Shown: positions 18,460-28,358 of the stretch, in pieces
How positions within the stretch are numbered: the stretch's first letter is position 1
Layout of the letters: each line of letters begins with the position of its first letter
NCBI GenBank assembly: GCA_965140765.1
Contig: OZ223309.1
Location: 1,116,001-1,180,000 of the forward strand
Length of the DNA: 64,000 nt
Source: Sunxiuqinia sp963678245
GTDB taxonomy: Bacteria; Bacteroidota; Bacteroidia; Bacteroidales; Prolixibacteraceae
Direction: 5' to 3'
Translations under genes and position numbers: made by a program
The notes under the pieces: generated by a model
Seen by the model: the letters and a program-made list of their open reading frames with translations, nothing else
The model's database searches: none
Told to the model about the DNA's origin: nothing

Positions 18460-19968
18460 ATGATTCTTATGAAATTCAATTATAAAAGATATAAATCATT
18501 ATTCTTCCTGATTTTGGTTTTAGGAACCTTTTCATGCCAAGACCTGAAAGAACAGCCGCTTGGATCATTGGTAAATGATTCTTTTTTCAAAACCGAGTCG
18601 GATTTGACAGCTGCAGTTACTGCTGCGTATAGACCATTGATTCAGGATCCTTGGGGTGGATATGGGTCTACCAGAATGTGGGTTCCGTTAATGGGAGCTG
18701 ATGATTTAACGACTCTTCCGGGTGGAAATAAACAGGATTTTCGTGAATTTGACACCTTTAATCCAACGAACATCAATCCGGCTTTGATTGGATCAGCATG
18801 GAGAAATCCATACGATATTATTTACGCCGCAAACAACGTGTTGGAAAACTATAAAAAGGTTGGCGGTAGAGAGGAGTTTATCAATCAATCGGTGGCACAA
18901 GCTCGTTTTTTGAGGGCATTCGCCTATTTCTGGATAACTCGTATTTATGGAGACCTCCCCTTGGTTACATCAACTGTAACTGATTTGGAAATTGAACTTT
19001 CACCTGTTTCTTCTATCTACGAATTAATTGTTGAGGATTTGCAATTTGCAAAATCGAACTTGCCTGATTCATGGAGCGAACCGGGAAAACCAACTTCCTG
19101 GGCTGCAAAATCCTATCTTTCATTGGTATATTTAACCATGGGAGGATGGCCTTTAAAAGATGAATCAAAATATGCATTGGCAGCAGCTGAAGCGAAAGAC
19201 GTGATCGATAATGGCCCATATACCTTGATGGAGAACTATGCTGACCTTTGGACAATGGAAAATGAGAAGAACGATGAATTTATATGGTCTATTCAGTATA
19301 CAGGAATTGCAGGTAATCCTCAGCTATCTACAATTGTGGGTTACACAACAATGCCAAGTGAGGAAAATGGGTGGGATGATTTGTTTTTCGAATTAGGATT
19401 TTATAATCGTTTCCCTGAGGGACCACGTAAAGATGCAACGTTTCATACGCAATTCGAAGATGCAGAGGGAAATCCAACGATTACTTTTGATCAGAGCTCT
19501 TCAAAACATCCGTATATGGCAAAGTATCGTGACGGAGCGATCAGATACTTGCCAAGCTTTATGCATCCATATATGACCGGTCGTGATATCTGTCATTTAC
19601 GATTAGCCGAAGTAATGCTAGTTTATGCTGAAGCACAGGCAATGGCCGATGGTTCTCCTAACGCAGCGGCTTACGATGCGATAAACCAAATTCGCTTTCG
19701 CGCCGGATTGAACGATTTGACGGCTGGTTTAGGGAAGATCGAATTTAGAGATGCTGTTGTTGAAGAACGTGGATGGGAATTGGCTGGCGAATATTCCCGC
19801 TGGTTTGATCTGATCCGTACTGAGAAGGTGGAAGAAATGGCAGCACTAAAAGACCCATTGGATTTGGAACCTAAAGGAGCGGTTAATAAAAGTATTTATC
19901 ATGCTCCGATTCCATATAGCGAGATACTGCTTAATCCCAATTTGGGAAATTCCACAACTTACGAATAG
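18460..19968 (+). CDS. susD: SusD/RagB-family glycan-binding lipoprotein
   Basis: The protein has 502 residues with a lipoprotein signal ending GTFSC, then QDLKEQPLGSLVNDSFF (typical L-K-E-x-P-x-G region). SusD motifs: FLRAFAYFWITRIYGDLPLV, TSWAAKSYLSLVYLTMGGWP, a LRLAEVMLVYAEAQAM helix, a VVEERGWELAGEYSRWFDLIRT motif and the C-terminal IPYSEILLNPNLG. The first ATG at 18460 and a second at 18469 are both plausible; the second gives a neater signal peptide. It pairs with the SusC ending 24 nt upstream and is followed at once by a terminator-like hairpin. Confidence 0.95.
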   Translation: MILMKFNYKRYKSLFFLILVLGTFSCQDLKEQPLGSLVNDSFFKTESDLTAAVTAAYRPLIQDPWGGYGSTRMWVPLMGADDLTTLPGGNKQDFREFDTFNPTNINPALIGSAWRNPYDIIYAANNVLENYKKVGGREEFINQSVAQARFLRAFAYFWITRIYGDLPLVTSTVTDLEIELSPVSSIYELIVEDLQFAKSNLPDSWSEPGKPTSWAAKSYLSLVYLTMGGWPLKDESKYALAAAEAKDVIDNGPYTLMENYADLWTMENEKNDEFIWSIQYTGIAGNPQLSTIVGYTTMPSEENGWDDLFFELGFYNRFPEGPRKDATFHTQFEDAEGNPTITFDQSSSKHPYMAKYRDGAIRYLPSFMHPYMTGRDICHLRLAEVMLVYAEAQAMADGSPNAAAYDAINQIRFRAGLNDLTAGLGKIEFRDAVVEERGWELAGEYSRWFDLIRTEKVEEMAALKDPLDLEPKGAVNKSIYHAPIPYSEILLNPNLGNSTTYE

Positions 19969-19980
19969 TAATATGATTAC

Positions 19981-20010
19981 AAAGGTGTACTTCAAATTAA
20001 GTACACCTTT
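19981..20010 (+). terminator. Terminator-like hairpin after SusD
   Basis: A perfect 12-bp inverted repeat (19981-19992 with 19999-20010, 6-nt loop) lies 12 nt after the SusD stop and is followed by a pyrimidine-rich stretch (ATCTCTTTCTCTTTT). It probably ends or reduces transcription of the sigma-FecR-susCD unit before the enzyme genes. The remaining gap to 20203 shows no gene and may hold a promoter for the enzyme string. Confidence 0.75.
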
Positions 20011-20202
20011 AATCTCTTTCTCTTTTATAAAAACAGATTATAAATGCGAATACTTGAAAGAGGTAGTGCGTAACACACTATTAAAATAAGTTACATCCCT
20101 TGTAAAAATAGTGTTTCTCAAAGGAATGAGAATTAAGGGGGATTTTATGTCCCATTTCCAAATTTTTTGTCTCTATTAATTAAACACTAAAATTTAAGAC
20201 TG

Positions 20203-21387
20203 ATGCATATTGGGAAGGTGTCTCTGGTTGCTTTTGGAATTCTATTTTCAATTGTCGGTTATTCTCAAGGCGTAAATAGTTCATTGTTGGAAATCGCAAA
20301 AATTCAAGATTCAGGCATTAAAAGTAAAAGAATAAGTAGTTATGATCGATCTGGTAAAAATGATGACCGTTTGACAAATATTGAAGATGGGAAGAGGGTT
20401 ACAATATTTGATGTAAAAGGTTCAGGCGTTATTAATCATATCTGGATTACAATTGCACCATTAAATCCTGACATTACCCGAAATGACATAATCCTTCGCA
20501 TGTATTGGGACGGGAATGAGTACCCAAGCGTTGAGTCTCCTATCGGTCCATTTTTTGGTCAGGGATGGAATGAAAGTTATAATTTCTCCACTTTGCCACT
20601 AGCTGCTGCAGCCCGAGATGGAAATGCTTTAGTAAGTTATTTTGCAATGCCCTTTGAGAAAGGTGCCAAGATTGAAATTGAGAACCAAAGTGGCAAGACC
20701 ATACATGCTTTTTACTATTACATAGATTATCAGGAGTACGGTAAACTACCAGAAGGATTAGGCCGGTTTCATGCCTGGTACAACAAGAAGTTAACATTTG
20801 CTCCTGAGAATGGCGAAACCGAGTGGAATTATCCTCGGGAATATAGTGTAAACGATTGTGAAGACGAGAATTATTTGATTGCCGATATCCGGGGGAAAGG
20901 ACAGTTTATTGGAGTAAATTACTACGTAATCAACCCTTCTCCAATGTGGTATGGTGAGGGGGATGATATGTTTTACATTGATGGTGATGAAAAACCAACA
21001 TTACACGGAACCGGGACTGAGGATTATTTTAATACTTCATGGAGTCCTAATGAAGAATTTCAGCATCCTTATTTTGGAGCCGGCAGAGTAAATGAAAAAG
21101 TTGGGTGGTTAGGCAGAACTCATGTATACCGCTTTCATATAACAGATCCTGTATATTTTGAAAAATCGTTAAAGTTTAGCATTGAACATGGACATGCAAA
21201 TGGGCTAACACTTGATTTGGCGAGCGTCGCATACTGGTATCAAGGAAAGGCGTCATCAATACCACAAGCAGTATCCAAAGAAGATAGACAGCCACTGCCG
21301 GAAATAGGGGTGAACGAAATATTCAGGTGGAGGCAAGAATGGCGAAAGAACAAAGGCAACAAGAAGGACTTGTGGGGAAATGAGTAG
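20203..21387 (+). CDS. GH172 (DUF2961) glycoside hydrolase
   Basis: The protein has 394 residues with a signal peptide (ends GYSQG). It shows the DUF2961 pattern: SYDRSGKNDD, the GVINHIWITIAP strand, ILRMYWDG ... PSVESPIGPFFGQGW, a central YFAMPFEKGAKIEIEN strand, and the signature FYIDGDEKPTLHGTGTEDYFNTSW with the conserved GTGTEDY glutamate. Characterised GH172 enzymes cleave alpha-D-fructofuranoside or alpha-D-arabinofuranoside linkages and form oligomers through their double jelly-roll fold. A second GH172 of the window lies at 59084-60214, so the locus has two different copies. It is the first enzyme after the SusD terminator; a periplasmic location is likely. The exact sugar removed cannot be read from the sequence. 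Confidence 0.88.
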   Translation: MHIGKVSLVAFGILFSIVGYSQGVNSSLLEIAKIQDSGIKSKRISSYDRSGKNDDRLTNIEDGKRVTIFDVKGSGVINHIWITIAPLNPDITRNDIILRMYWDGNEYPSVESPIGPFFGQGWNESYNFSTLPLAAAARDGNALVSYFAMPFEKGAKIEIENQSGKTIHAFYYYIDYQEYGKLPEGLGRFHAWYNKKLTFAPENGETEWNYPREYSVNDCEDENYLIADIRGKGQFIGVNYYVINPSPMWYGEGDDMFYIDGDEKPTLHGTGTEDYFNTSWSPNEEFQHPYFGAGRVNEKVGWLGRTHVYRFHITDPVYFEKSLKFSIEHGHANGLTLDLASVAYWYQGKASSIPQAVSKEDRQPLPEIGVNEIFRWRQEWRKNKGNKKDLWGNE

Positions 21388-21460
21388 CTATGACTTTAGT
21401 GCTCATTTTATCTCTTTCCAGAAGTAGGTATAAAATTTAAGAACTAAACTGATTGAAAAT

Positions 21461-23665
21461 ATGAAACCAGCGACCATTCAAATACTTTTATTTCTGTTGT
21501 TGCAATGGGGTAATTTATTTGCAATTAATACAACCAAATACGCTTTGAAATATGAGTTTGGAGATTTTCATTTCCAATGGAATATTGAAAATGATTTAGC
21601 TAAAACAAGCAAGCAATCTTCAGTACAACAAATTTGGAGTGGCAGCCTGTTACCTTCTTTTTTGATTGAAGATGAACAGGGGGAAAAGCAGTACATTAAA
21701 GCCGAAGTCAGCGAAAATGGAATTTCAACTGAAAATGGAAAAACCATCTTGGCATTGGATTTTGGAGAGTTTGCCACCGGAGAAATGATTGTAAGCAAGC
21801 GAGATTGGGGCGTCGCTATTGAAAAGTTCTCTTTAAAATGGACCAAAAGCATTCCCAATATCATCGAATTGTATTTTGGCACTTCGATGGTGTCAGATGA
21901 GGGAAAAGCATTTCTGGAGGCTGATGAATTAGGTTTCCGCGGAGACTGGAGTGCTGCCGGATTTTGTGTTCCCGGGGCAAAAGAGGGAACTGCACAAAGT
22001 TACTTTCGGATGTGGGATTATGGCCAAACAACAATCGCTTTAGGAAATTATGGCCCTTTAATGGGAACACTTTACGGAGCTGCTTTTCCAAGGCCTGTTT
22101 TAGGGTTTGCAATGGGAAATGACGACGGATGGACGGCGTTCGGAGCCGGTTCAATTCCTGATGCAGCTATGCTGCTTCAACTTCGAAATACACATGGGTA
22201 TATCAAATATGTTTATAGGGAAGATTTGTGGGGATCCGGAGATCAGGAACGAGTGTGGGAGAATCCTTTACGAATCACTTTTGGGGATAATTCATGGTTA
22301 GCTTTTCGTGATTATTTTGATTCATTTCCGCCGAAAGAACCGATTTCAGAAGTTCATTCAAAATCAATTTGGAATACATGGGGAAACTGGAAAAACAAAG
22401 AATATCCAATCCGGCCTATGGTCGATTTTTCTGGAAGAGTTGCGGCTGAACTTTTTATTGTGGATGATCCGTGGGAAGAGTCCCAAGGTTTGGGTCGTCC
22501 CAGTTTTGAGCGTTTTCCAAATTTCTATGAAGATTTTCAGTACATCGACGATAATCAAATGCAACGTGGTATCTGGGAAACTTTGGGTTGGTTAACGGAT
22601 ACGGCAAAAGCAGGATTGACTTCAGCCGATTTGATTGTCAATAAAGATGGAATTCCATGTAAATCAAGTTGGAGCTTTGATCCCTTTGGGACTGGTTTCT
22701 ATTGCATTGATATTAGTTCGGAGCGTTCCCAGAAGTTTCTTCAGGAACGTACCATCTGGACGATGGAGAATATAAAACCCAAAATAATTAAACTGGACTT
22801 TGGTTACGGAATGCCGTCTCCAAATATGGGAGTGCCAAGGAATTCGGCCATTAGAGGGGAGCGATATAGTTATGAGCTTTTTAAGTTGATAGTTGATGCA
22901 GCCAAGAGTGTTGATCCGGATGTTACTATCATGTATTATGGAATTAACCCGCTTTTCCTTTCGGTGGTTGAAATGGTTTCCCTGGATGATCAGGGTGATT
23001 TGTGGCATGCTGTAAAGGAAGGTCACGATCAATGGAGCATTTGGGCTTCTCTGCTTTCGAATAAGCAAGTTGTAATAAGCGGTTCCTCTGGCTATGATTG
23101 GCATCAGGATGATGACGTGATTTTAAACTCTATTATTTTAGGTGCTCCCGGGGCAGTTCTCGGAACGCATTTGGAGGATGGAAGTCCGGTTCCTGAAAAA
23201 TATTTAAATCGACGATTGGCAGCTAACACTTGGTATCGGAAAAATATTCATTGGGAACCCGTCTGGCTGAACAGTCATGTTGGAGATTTAACAAATCCCC
23301 CCGAGATTAAATGCTGGGGAAGAGAAGATGTAATTAATGGTGATAATGTTCTTACAGCCTTGATATTAGATGGCTCAAAAGACCAAAGCATTGAAACTCT
23401 AATGCCACTGGAATGGGAAGGACGCTGGGCTGTAATTTCACAAACAGACGAGAATATTTTTAACTCATCAAAGCTTGTTGTTGTCCCGTTTGATTCAGGA
23501 GGTTTTTCTATTCAACTTTCCAGAAAACCAACGTCTGTAGAGAAAATAAGCATCAATGGAACGGAAACGTATTCGGATTGGAAATGGGAAGGTGGTTCAA
23601 TTATTTTGGAGGTAGACGAAACATTGCTAAGTAAAACAGCCGGATTTACTATTCAAACCAATTAA
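21461..23665 (+). CDS. GH36/clan GH-D-like glycoside hydrolase (alpha-galactosidase-type)
   Basis: The protein has 734 residues with a signal peptide (ends LFAINT). An N-terminal beta-sandwich of about 290 residues is followed by a TIM-barrel region. That region has DDPWEESQG (335-342), a DPFGTGFYCIDISSE segment, and the strand IKLDFGYG, in which Asp446 fits the clan GH-D (GH27/31/36) nucleophile. Farther on, VSLDDQGDLWHAVKEGHDQW may carry the acid/base Asp. A C-terminal beta domain (about 640-734) closes the chain. This arrangement suggests an exo-alpha-glycosidase, most likely alpha-galactosidase-like, but the family is only distantly matched and another alpha-linked sugar is possible. It is 73 nt after GH172 and 8 nt before the BNR protein, so co-transcribed. 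Confidence 0.65.
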   Translation: MKPATIQILLFLLLQWGNLFAINTTKYALKYEFGDFHFQWNIENDLAKTSKQSSVQQIWSGSLLPSFLIEDEQGEKQYIKAEVSENGISTENGKTILALDFGEFATGEMIVSKRDWGVAIEKFSLKWTKSIPNIIELYFGTSMVSDEGKAFLEADELGFRGDWSAAGFCVPGAKEGTAQSYFRMWDYGQTTIALGNYGPLMGTLYGAAFPRPVLGFAMGNDDGWTAFGAGSIPDAAMLLQLRNTHGYIKYVYREDLWGSGDQERVWENPLRITFGDNSWLAFRDYFDSFPPKEPISEVHSKSIWNTWGNWKNKEYPIRPMVDFSGRVAAELFIVDDPWEESQGLGRPSFERFPNFYEDFQYIDDNQMQRGIWETLGWLTDTAKAGLTSADLIVNKDGIPCKSSWSFDPFGTGFYCIDISSERSQKFLQERTIWTMENIKPKIIKLDFGYGMPSPNMGVPRNSAIRGERYSYELFKLIVDAAKSVDPDVTIMYYGINPLFLSVVEMVSLDDQGDLWHAVKEGHDQWSIWASLLSNKQVVISGSSGYDWHQDDDVILNSIILGAPGAVLGTHLEDGSPVPEKYLNRRLAANTWYRKNIHWEPVWLNSHVGDLTNPPEIKCWGREDVINGDNVLTALILDGSKDQSIETLMPLEWEGRWAVISQTDENIFNSSKLVVVPFDSGGFSIQLSRKPTSVEKISINGTETYSDWKWEGGSIILEVDETLLSKTAGFTIQTN

Positions 23666-23673
23666 TACGAACC

Positions 23674-25014
23674 ATGAGAATTTCAAAGAATAATAAGATT
23701 GTTGCTCCTGCTTTTATCTTCCTTGCATTGATTTTGATCGTTAGATGTCAACCGAAAATGAGCGAATCAAAACAAGAAATAGATAAGCTTTTTGTTGATT
23801 ACATTTGGTCTGGTTGTGCCGCGAATTATGAGATTTTGACTGCACCTCCATATCAATTCGTTGCCTATTACGATAGTGCAAAATACATGACCATTGCGCA
23901 ACGGAAGATTGGAGATACTGAATGGACAAAAAAGAGATTGGACTCTCGGGTTGAATGGGATGCACATAACTACATTACGATGGCATTGGACAAGGCAGGA
24001 TACTTACATGTTTCCGGGAATATGCATGTTGTGTCGCTTATTTATTTTCAAGCTGAAAAGCCTTACGATGTCACAAGTCTGGTACAGAAACAAAGTTTAA
24101 TTGGAAACGAAGAGCATGCAGTCACTTATCCTAAATTTTTCAATGCACCTAATGGTGATTTAATATTTTCATACCGAACTGGAAGTAGTGGTAAAGGAAG
24201 TCAGATTTACAACAGATACCATGCTGAGACTAAAAAATGGAGCAGATTAGTGGAAGAACCTCTCATCAATGGAGAAGGTAAAACAAATGCATACATAGAA
24301 GGACCTGAATTAGGGCCTGATGGACATTTTCATATGCTTTGGGTTTGGCGGGAGAATCCGGATGCCAACACAAATACCAACTTAAGCTACGCGAGGAGTA
24401 AAGACCTGGTGAACTGGGAAAAAAGTGACGGGTCTCCTCAGGAACTTCCAATTACGCTGGCTAATTGCGACATTGTTGATCCGGTACCAGCCCAAAATGG
24501 AATGCTGAATGGAAATGTAAAAATTGGTTTCGATTCCCAAAGTCAGGTAATTGCTTCCTATCACAAATATGATGAAGATGGAAACATTCAAATTTATAAT
24601 GCCCGAAGTGAGAACGGGAAATGGAAAATTTATCAAGCAACCGAATGGAACTGGCGATGGGATTTTGGAGGCTGGGGCTCCATGATTGCCCGTGTAGGTT
24701 TGTCGAGAGTAAAACTTGAAGGAGACCAACTCATTCAAACATATTACGTGGATACGGTTGGGCAACAAAAGTTTGTGATTGATGAAACCAACTTAAAGGC
24801 AATCAAGCAAATTGAATTCAAACAAAATTATCCTGAATCATTTAAAAAATTAAGCTGGGACAATGAACTGGCTACAGTGAATATTTTAGAAGACACTTCG
24901 GATGAATATGGCACATACGTGCTTCGTTGGGAAACCCTGAGGAGAAACGGTGATAAAGGATGGGATTTTATTCCTGAACGGCAACCACTTGAATTGTATC
25001 ATTTTGAAAATTAA
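23674..25014 (+). CDS. BNR_4-family beta-propeller protein, possible lyase or glycosidase
   Basis: The protein has 446 residues. The N-terminus is hydrophobic and ends IVRC, a possible but imperfect lipobox. The body shows repeated propeller strands with BNR_4 features: DAHNYITMALDKAGYLHVSGNMH, EEHAVTYPKFF, DLIFSYRTGSSGKG, YIEGPELGPDGHFHMLWVWRE, and NTNLSYARSKDLVNWEKSDG. BNR_4 propellers include ulvan lyases (PL24/PL25 type) and rhamnose-glucuronate lyases, which use histidine and tyrosine or arginine residues on the propeller face. The conserved histidines here are compatible with that but do not prove it. It lies 8 nt after the GH-D-like gene and before a GH78-like gene, a context that fits action on a rhamnose-uronate bond. 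Confidence 0.65.
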   Translation: MRISKNNKIVAPAFIFLALILIVRCQPKMSESKQEIDKLFVDYIWSGCAANYEILTAPPYQFVAYYDSAKYMTIAQRKIGDTEWTKKRLDSRVEWDAHNYITMALDKAGYLHVSGNMHVVSLIYFQAEKPYDVTSLVQKQSLIGNEEHAVTYPKFFNAPNGDLIFSYRTGSSGKGSQIYNRYHAETKKWSRLVEEPLINGEGKTNAYIEGPELGPDGHFHMLWVWRENPDANTNTNLSYARSKDLVNWEKSDGSPQELPITLANCDIVDPVPAQNGMLNGNVKIGFDSQSQVIASYHKYDEDGNIQIYNARSENGKWKIYQATEWNWRWDFGGWGSMIARVGLSRVKLEGDQLIQTYYVDTVGQQKFVIDETNLKAIKQIEFKQNYPESFKKLSWDNELATVNILEDTSDEYGTYVLRWETLRRNGDKGWDFIPERQPLELYHFEN

Positions 25015-25076
25015 ATCAGATGAAGCTTTCACTAAAAATATTTAAGTAATAAAAAAGCAAAAAAACTACACAACCA

Positions 25077-27464
25077 GTGAAACAGAACCGAATATTACTC
25101 ATACTACTTATTGTCATATTTCCATTAATTGCAAAGACACAAGAGAGACCTGTAGATGTAAATACCGATTGGAATAATCAGCGACATATGTGGCAGGCAG
25201 CCTGGATCACTCATCCAACAGCTTCTGTTTTTGATTATTCAGTATTTAATTTCAGAAAAAAATTCAATCTCAATGAGCTTCGTGATTCATCAATAATTTT
25301 TGTATCGGCAGATAATCGTTATCGACTGTTTGTCAATGAAATAGAGGTTGCTAGAGGACCTGCAAAAAGTAATCTGCAATATTGGAAGTATGAAACAATA
25401 AATATCGCCCCATATTTGAGAAAGGGTGAAAATATTATTGCTGCAGAGGTCTTCAATTTGGGGGAGTTCCGACCGGCGTCACAGTTTTCAAGCCGCACAG
25501 CTTTTATTCTGCAAGGAGATGGATATTTAAGTAAAAAACTAAATACTGGAAATACCAACTGGCTTGTTACCCACAATAAAGCCTATAAATCCAATCCGGT
25601 AACAAAAAAAATGGTACGTCATTTTTTCGTTGCAGGACCTTGCGATTCTATTGCCGCCAATTTATATCCATGGGGATGGCAGACGACAAATTATGATGAT
25701 CGTAATTGGTTGGCTCCAAAAAGAATTGAACCAGGTGTCGGACGTGGATTTTTACATGGTGTTTCCTGGCATCTTGCTCCTAGGGAAATTCCGATGATGG
25801 AGGAACGGGTGACTCGATTTAAAAAAATTGTTCGAGCTGAAAGTATTGAAGTTGATCCGCAATTTTTAAGTGGAAGGAAGAAATTAATTGTTCCTGCTAA
25901 TTCTACGGTCAAGTTCCTTCTTGATCATGAAAAATTAACTATTGGGTATCCTGAGATGATTGTTTCGGGGGGGAATAATAGTGTAATAAAAGTGACTTAT
26001 GCAGAAGCACTTTATGATAAAAATGGTAAAAAAGGAAATCGAAATATTGTTGACGGCAAAGAAATGCAGGGTTATTACGATGTTTTTTTACCGGATGGTG
26101 GAGCGAAACGGAAGTTTGTTCCATTGTGGCTTCGTACTTGTCGTTATGTGGAATTGGAAATAACGACGGAGGAAAAACCTCTCGAAATAGATGATTTTTA
26201 TTTAATCTTCACAGCCTATCCATTTAAAGAAAATGCATTCTTTAAAACGGATGATCCTCTGTTAACTCAGATTTGGAATACAGGCTGGTGGACTGCGCGT
26301 TTATGTGCAGGTGAAACCTATATGGATTGCCCGTATTGGGAACAACTTCAGTATATAGGTGATTCTCGAATTCAGGCTTTAATTTCATTATATGTTTCCG
26401 GCGATGACCGATTAATGAGAAATCTGTTGTTGGAAGCAGATCAGTCAAGGATGTCTGAAGGATTAACAATGGGTAGGCCACCTACAAACAACGTTAGTGT
26501 AATACCAACATTCTCGTTGTATTGGGTTGATATGGTTCATGATTATTATATGCACCGAAGTGATTCTGCGTTTGTTCTTCAATTTCTTCCGGGAATTCGA
26601 TCAGTGTTAGGTTGGTTTGAAAGACGAATGGATGATAATGGGCTGTTAGGTTCACTAGATTGGTTCAACTTCACAGATTGGGCTGATGGTTTCATGTGTG
26701 GAATGGCTTACGGTGCAGATTCTGGCAATTCAGCTCTCATCTCACTACAATTTGCTTACGCACTTGATAATGCGAGCGAATTGTTTCAACATTTTGGGCA
26801 TGATTATGAGGCTTCAAAATACAAGAATCTGGCATCAAAGATAAAAGACGCTGTTTATCAGCTTTCTTTCAATAAACAAAAAGGCTTTTTTCGGGATACA
26901 CCGACAGACGATATTTATTCGCAGCACACCAACATCTGGGCTGTATTAACGGATGCAATTCCGCAATCGGAGCAAAAGGAACTGATTGAGCGGGTAATTA
27001 CTGAGAAGTCATTAATTCAGACGAGTATCTATTTTCGTTTTTACCTTTTTCAGGCTATGTATAAAGCAGGTTTAGCAAATGACTATTTATCTCAGTTAGG
27101 TGACTGGAAGCAAATGATAGAAAAAGGATTGAGCACATTTGAAGAGGGTGATTATCTGGAACGATCAGATTGTCATGCATGGGGGGCAAGCCCTAATTAT
27201 GATTTTTTAGCTACCGTTTGTGGTATAAGACCATTGAAATCTGGATTTAAAGAAGTTTCTATAAAACCAGCTTTTGGTGATTTAAAAACCGTTCATGCAA
27301 AAATGCCACATCCTAAAGGAAAGATTGAAATGAAGTTGACGGTAAAAGGAGAATCTGGAATAATTGGTTTTGTATCTCTTCCTGAAAATACTACTGGTAC
27401 ATTCGAATGGTTTGGTAAGCATATTCAAATAAGTCCAGGGAAAAATATAATTGATTTAAACTGA
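25077..27464 (+). CDS. GH78-family alpha-L-rhamnosidase-like protein
   Basis: The protein has 795 residues from a GTG start; no nearby in-frame ATG gives the signal peptide MKQNRILLILLIVIFPL. N-terminal beta-sandwich domains (about 35-390) include a lectin-like fold typical of GH78 (VSADNRYRLFVNEIEVARGPAKSN). The (alpha/alpha)6 barrel follows with the GH78 motif DCPYWEQLQYIGDSR (417-431), whose acidic residues match the general-acid region, and NFTDWADGF. A C-terminal beta-sheet domain closes it (YDFLATVCGIRPLKSGFKEVSIKPAFGDL). The product should remove terminal alpha-L-rhamnose in the periplasm. Its place beside the BNR_4 protein and the deacetylase suggests rhamnose capping of the target glycan. 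Confidence 0.85.
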   Translation: MKQNRILLILLIVIFPLIAKTQERPVDVNTDWNNQRHMWQAAWITHPTASVFDYSVFNFRKKFNLNELRDSSIIFVSADNRYRLFVNEIEVARGPAKSNLQYWKYETINIAPYLRKGENIIAAEVFNLGEFRPASQFSSRTAFILQGDGYLSKKLNTGNTNWLVTHNKAYKSNPVTKKMVRHFFVAGPCDSIAANLYPWGWQTTNYDDRNWLAPKRIEPGVGRGFLHGVSWHLAPREIPMMEERVTRFKKIVRAESIEVDPQFLSGRKKLIVPANSTVKFLLDHEKLTIGYPEMIVSGGNNSVIKVTYAEALYDKNGKKGNRNIVDGKEMQGYYDVFLPDGGAKRKFVPLWLRTCRYVELEITTEEKPLEIDDFYLIFTAYPFKENAFFKTDDPLLTQIWNTGWWTARLCAGETYMDCPYWEQLQYIGDSRIQALISLYVSGDDRLMRNLLLEADQSRMSEGLTMGRPPTNNVSVIPTFSLYWVDMVHDYYMHRSDSAFVLQFLPGIRSVLGWFERRMDDNGLLGSLDWFNFTDWADGFMCGMAYGADSGNSALISLQFAYALDNASELFQHFGHDYEASKYKNLASKIKDAVYQLSFNKQKGFFRDTPTDDIYSQHTNIWAVLTDAIPQSEQKELIERVITEKSLIQTSIYFRFYLFQAMYKAGLANDYLSQLGDWKQMIEKGLSTFEEGDYLERSDCHAWGASPNYDFLATVCGIRPLKSGFKEVSIKPAFGDLKTVHAKMPHPKGKIEMKLTVKGESGIIGFVSLPENTTGTFEWFGKHIQISPGKNIIDLN

Positions 27465-27558
27465 TTGAAATATCGACGTTAGATGAAAGTTAAGTTGATT
27501 ACTAAAAATAAGATTGGGATAAAATATCCATAGTTGAATCTATCAGGGAGATGGTATC

Positions 27559-28347
27559 ATGAACAGAAAAATTAGACTTCTACTGGTTCTAATTTTGCTA
27601 ACCAGTCAGGTAATTGATGCACAGATTATGTGGCCGGAAAGTAAAAAAGCAGCAATCGTTTTATCATACGATGACGGATTGAATTCACACCTGAACTATG
27701 CCATCCCCCAATTAAATGCCTACGGATTTAAGGGAACTTTTTTTCTATACGGATACCTTCCCGAAGACAAATTTGATGAGTGGGAACAAGTAAGTGAACA
27801 GGGGCATGAAATTGGAAATCATTCGCTTTTTCATCCCTGCAAAGGAGATGGGAAAGAGGGAAGATCACCTCGATTTTATTCTGAGGATTATGATGTTCCA
27901 TCCATGCTCAGGGAAATTGGTATAATGAATAAATTGATTTTTGCAATAACGGGTAAAAAACCGGAGAGTTATGCTTATCCATGCGGTGAAACAGTGGTTG
28001 GGGGTGTGGATTATTCCGATTCATTAAAACAAGCCGGATTGTTGAAATATGCAAGAAATGGTAAAGATACTGATGGAATTACCAGTTGTGAGAATCTTAA
28101 TCCATATAAAGTTCCGGCTTATGGTGTAAAACGGGGATCCAGTGCAGATGATTTGATTCAGTATGTTAAAACGGTGATGAAAAATGAGGGATTGGGAATT
28201 TTCATTTTTCATGGTGTTGGAGGGGACTATCTGGATATTGACGCCAATGTGCATCAGGAATTGCTCGATTATCTGAACGACCATCAGGAGGAACTTTGGA
28301 TTACAACATTTAGTGAAGTGATGGAAGAAATAACAAATAAAGACTAA
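27559..28347 (+). CDS. Polysaccharide deacetylase (NodB homology, CE4-like)
   Basis: The protein has 262 residues with a signal peptide (ends VIDAQ). It shows the NodB domain: AAIVLSYDDGLNSH (motif 1 with Asp38 and Asp39), GHEIGNHSLFHPC (motif 2, metal ligands His88 and His92), and a late IFIFHGVGG strand. These are the metal-binding and catalytic residues expected of CE4-type N- or O-deacetylases. It is preceded by a purine-rich AGGGAGATGG stretch 5-6 nt before the ATG, the clearest Shine-Dalgarno-like site of the block. It likely removes acetyl groups from the polysaccharide or oligosaccharide in the periplasm before glycosidases act. It starts 94 nt after GH78 and the MFS gene follows by 11 nt. 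Confidence 0.85.
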   Translation: MNRKIRLLLVLILLTSQVIDAQIMWPESKKAAIVLSYDDGLNSHLNYAIPQLNAYGFKGTFFLYGYLPEDKFDEWEQVSEQGHEIGNHSLFHPCKGDGKEGRSPRFYSEDYDVPSMLREIGIMNKLIFAITGKKPESYAYPCGETVVGGVDYSDSLKQAGLLKYARNGKDTDGITSCENLNPYKVPAYGVKRGSSADDLIQYVKTVMKNEGLGIFIFHGVGGDYLDIDANVHQELLDYLNDHQEELWITTFSEVMEEITNKD

Positions 28348-28358
28348 CAGAAAAGACT

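Noticed and set aside
23674..25014. Calling the locus a classical ulvan PUL
   Set aside because: BNR_4, GH78, GH88/105 and sulfatases fit, but GH28, GH94, two GH172 and the GH-A-like set do not, and no PL24/25/28/40 was firmly recognised.
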